From Caldilineaceae bacterium bin5 (GTDB lineage Bacteria; Chloroflexota; Anaerolineae; Caldilineales; Caldilineaceae), in NCBI GenBank assembly GCA_002238445.1, contig MPML01000051.1, positions 1 through 35,180 on the forward strand: 35,180 bases of DNA. Direction: 5' to 3'. The position numbers and the translations under genes were made by a program. Of the stretch, positions 33,304-35,180 are shown piece after piece; the stretch's first letter is position 1; each line of letters opens with the position of its first letter. Below the pieces are notes generated by a model, which had not been told where the DNA came from, did no database searches, and worked only from the letters and a program-made list of their open reading frames with translations.

Positions 33304-33347
33304 GGGCAGGACAGGAGGAATGGGGAATTGCTCCACTTGCCCTGCCC
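33304..33347. other. Long hairpin downstream of the selenoprotein gene
   Basis: GGGCAGG (33304-33310) pairs with CCTGCCC (33341-33347), with a possible smaller inner stem GGAG/CTCC. It lies in the 239-nt gap between the selenoprotein and the dioxygenase. There is no T tract on the transcribed strand, so it may be a REP-like palindrome rather than a terminator. Confidence 0.35.
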
Positions 33348-33442
33348 GCTTGTTGTTTAGGTTGACCTCGCTGTGCGCCGTTTGATGCCGTTCCTCCGGT
33401 CCCGAGGAGCTGGGGCTTCTATGGTACGACGCGTGTATTCAC

Positions 33443-35086
33443 TTAGCGCCAGTCATCGACTGAAGCCGTACCCGCATAGTTACAGCCCATGATCCGCCAG
33501 TAGCCGTTGGTCTCCCCGCCGACGACGACGACATGGATTTCGTCTGGCTTGTAAATTGGAATCAGCTCGTCGCTGGCGGCTTTGAGCTTGGTGGCGTAGG
33601 GCTCGACACCGTTGAGCGCGTGGGGGTAGACGTAGTTCTCGATCAACTGGTAGTCCCAGTAAACCCCTGCCGGCATGGTGGCGTTCTCATGCACCCACTG
33701 GATCAGCTTCTCTTTGGTATCGAAGCCGCCGCGATCGATGAACTGCTGCGCGGTGATGGGATCGAGCACAAAGGTCGGCGGGCAGTGCGGATTGAGGCCC
33801 CGCAGCATGTTGCGAACGTGGTCCTGCCAGTGGTTTGCGCGCAGGCCCAGGTTGAAAGCTGTCGAACGGCAGCCGCCAAAGACGCTGACCGCACTCTGGT
33901 CGGCCTCGAATCCTTGCTGCACATGGAAGGGCACCCACGGACTGCGCTCTTCGTTCTCGGCGAATGTAACGCTGTTGTAGGCGTAGTTGTTGCCCTGTGA
34001 GCCGAGGTAGGTCTCTGTGGGGACCGAGCCGCCCTGCAGGTTCTGCGAGAGCAGTCCGAAGGCGCGGCCGATGGTGGCATTGGCGTGGTTGTAGGGGCCC
34101 ATCGCGCCGATGCCGCTGTTCATCTCGATTTCCTGGCGGACGGGACCGTTGACAACTGCCATAGACGCGGCCGAGCTTGTCGTGCTGGCGCGGGCGGAGG
34201 CGCCCGTCGCTGCCAGCGCCAGGATGACAGGGAAGTACGCCGGTCTGGCACCTGCCATCACCGCGTTGACCGCGACCTTTTCGACAGTGTATTCCCACGC
34301 TTCACGCGTGCCCGTTGGGCGCATTGTGCCTACGACCGTATCCGGGCTGCGGCTGGTGCCCTCGAGCATAGCGGCTACCCGTTCTTCAGTGGGCAGGATG
34401 ATGGGCAGCATGTCGGTCCAGAGGTTTTCGACGAAGAGCTGGTTGAGATTCTCCTCGGTGTCCTCCTCGACGAAGCGGGGCGTGGAGCGATCGAAGTCGT
34501 GGGCGCGGGTCTCATCATCGGACCGCGGCCGGGTGAGCGCGGCGATCACTTCGGTCATGAAGGGACGGCCGGTGATGTCGTCGGGGCCGTCGACGTAGGC
34601 CCGCAGCTGGTCGGGGGAGCGGCCCATGACCGGCTGCGGCACATAGGCGTGGCGCAGGTAGGGAATCCCCTGCTGCAGAGTGGATGCCTTTACCAGAGGC
34701 TCAAAAATTCCGGTCTGAATCGAGGCCGTGGGGACGTTGTACTCAGTTTCCAGGATAATGCATTGGTCGGCGACCGCCGGCGCGCAAGTACTTCAATGCC
34801 CGACGGCCATGACGGCCCCTGCTCCTTTCTGCTGAATCTCATTATAGAGAGTTTCGTCCCGCTCGGTATAGACACCCGACTTGCGCCGCACTTCTACCTT
34901 GATGTCGGGCCGGTTGTCGCTAAACCAGTTGGCCATCTGCTCGACCAGAATATCCCCGTCGTCGAACCGGCAGTCCACCAGATAGACCGTCTTGCCGGCC
35001 AGGTCGTTGACCCGCGGCGCCAGATGCTTCTGGTCAATTTGGGGCGGATAGCCCATCGGGTTGTGTACCTTCAGCTTTGTACCCAT
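33443..35086 (-). CDS. UGSC-family-like selenoprotein with in-frame UGA (Sec-x-x-Cys)
   Basis: 547 residues when the UGA at 34793-34795 is read as selenocysteine (U98). The ATG at 35086 follows AAGGAG at 6 nt. The frame before the UGA ends VMAVGH, and the same frame continues without another stop as S-T-C-APAVADQC to the TAA at 33443. The motif is GH-U-S-T-C. The N-terminal domain (VYLVDCRFDDGDILVEQMAN) matches UGSC-like proteins, and the C-terminal part has the family block MNSGIGAMGPYNHANATIGR. If UGA stopped translation, the motif would be lost and the larger part would have only a GTG start (34642) without a site. The role is probably redox or thiol chemistry; the substrate is unknown. 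Confidence 0.85.
34761..34795 (-). promoter_or_regulatory. Candidate bacterial SECIS element after the UGA codon
   Basis: Starting 17 nt after the UGA the RNA has the loop GGUC (34772-34775), closed by CGGC/GCCG (34776-34779 with 34768-34771). A lower UUG/CAA pairing flanks an internal loop. The E. coli fdhF SECIS also presents GGUC in its apical loop about 18 nt after the UGA. This is the expected place for SelB recognition. Stem strength below the loop is only moderate. Confidence 0.6.
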
Positions 35087-35112
35087 GCTTGTCTCCTTTT
35101 CATTTCCAAACG

Positions 35113-35180
35113 ATGACTGCTCAGCTACAATCAAATTGCGACCCCGTACAAGGCGAGCAAATATGTCTTCATCTCCTCAT
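35113..35180 (+). repeat. Diverged left end of MITE copy 5 (continues beyond window)
   Basis: ATGACTGCTCAGCTACAAT matches the left end of copy 3 (GTAACTACTCAGCCACAAT) at 15 of 19 positions. Similarity continues through AATTGCGA and AGGCGAG to a CTTCATCTCCTCAT stretch at the window edge. It begins 27 nt upstream of the selenoprotein start codon, with the ribosome site between. Confidence 0.6.

Noticed and set aside
33443..34642. Treating the 399-codon frame as a separate gene starting at GTG
   Set aside because: No ribosome site, and the family homology continues upstream in the same frame through the UGA.
34085..35116. Plus-strand open frame of 343 codons crossing the UGA region
   Set aside because: Antisense shadow of the selenoprotein gene; no domain seen.

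Overview
The window looks like one contig of a free-living or host-associated bacterium with GC-rich genes, strong Shine-Dalgarno sites (AGGAG/GGAGG) and many Fe(II)/2-oxoglutarate dioxygenase paralogues. The Tat-type sugar-binding lipoprotein, the many sugar and amino-acid catabolic families and the repeat-rich spacers suggest a Chloroflexota-like lineage (for example Caldilineales-type metagenome genomes). That assignment is inference from gene style; there is no rRNA or marker gene here.

Layout: positions 266-10750 lie entirely on the minus strand. A sugar ABC importer (binding protein and two permeases, 10750-7372) leads. A lower-GC ATPase plus PIN-like nuclease pair (7206-5419) follows, and then catabolic genes: two five-bladed-propeller glycosidase-like proteins, a PhyH-type dioxygenase and a nitrilase-family amidase. 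Positions 10.75-15.6 kb form a gene-poor, repeat-rich zone. It holds two decayed IS3-family transposase fragments with recognisable IS ends, two small lipoproteins, a small membrane protein, a complete MITE-like element and a 10-bp tandem repeat. Positions 15672-23702 are a plus-strand catabolic run: dioxygenase, M20 hydrolase, D-2-hydroxyacid dehydrogenase, DUF3830, class III aminotransferase, two Asp/Glu racemase-superfamily proteins and an FAH-family hydrolase. From 23740 the genes are mostly on the minus strand again: a dioxygenase, the stump of a deleted ABC permease, a membrane protein, a second DUF3830 (plus strand), a PIG-L family protein, a six-hairpin glycosidase, a third propeller protein, a membrane-anchored orphan, a fourth dioxygenase, and finally a selenoprotein.

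Two things stand out. First, two open frames at the right end (33443-34642 and 34793-35086, minus strand) are one gene: they share a frame, are separated only by a UGA followed by Ser-Thr-Cys, and a GGUC-loop hairpin sits 17 nt after the UGA. This is a UGSC-like selenoprotein of 547 residues with a Sec-x-x-Cys motif. Second, a roughly 285-bp non-coding element with GTAA-starting inverted ends and imperfect 8-bp target duplications occurs in two complete and three partial or diverged copies. It resembles a MITE mobilised by an IS66-type transposase. It carries a double GC hairpin whose first stem shows compensatory change in one copy, and three copies sit directly in front of start codons, including that of the selenoprotein.

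The catabolic genes together suggest uptake and breakdown of modified sugars and amino-acid or dicarboxylate derivatives. No single known pathway accounts for the set.
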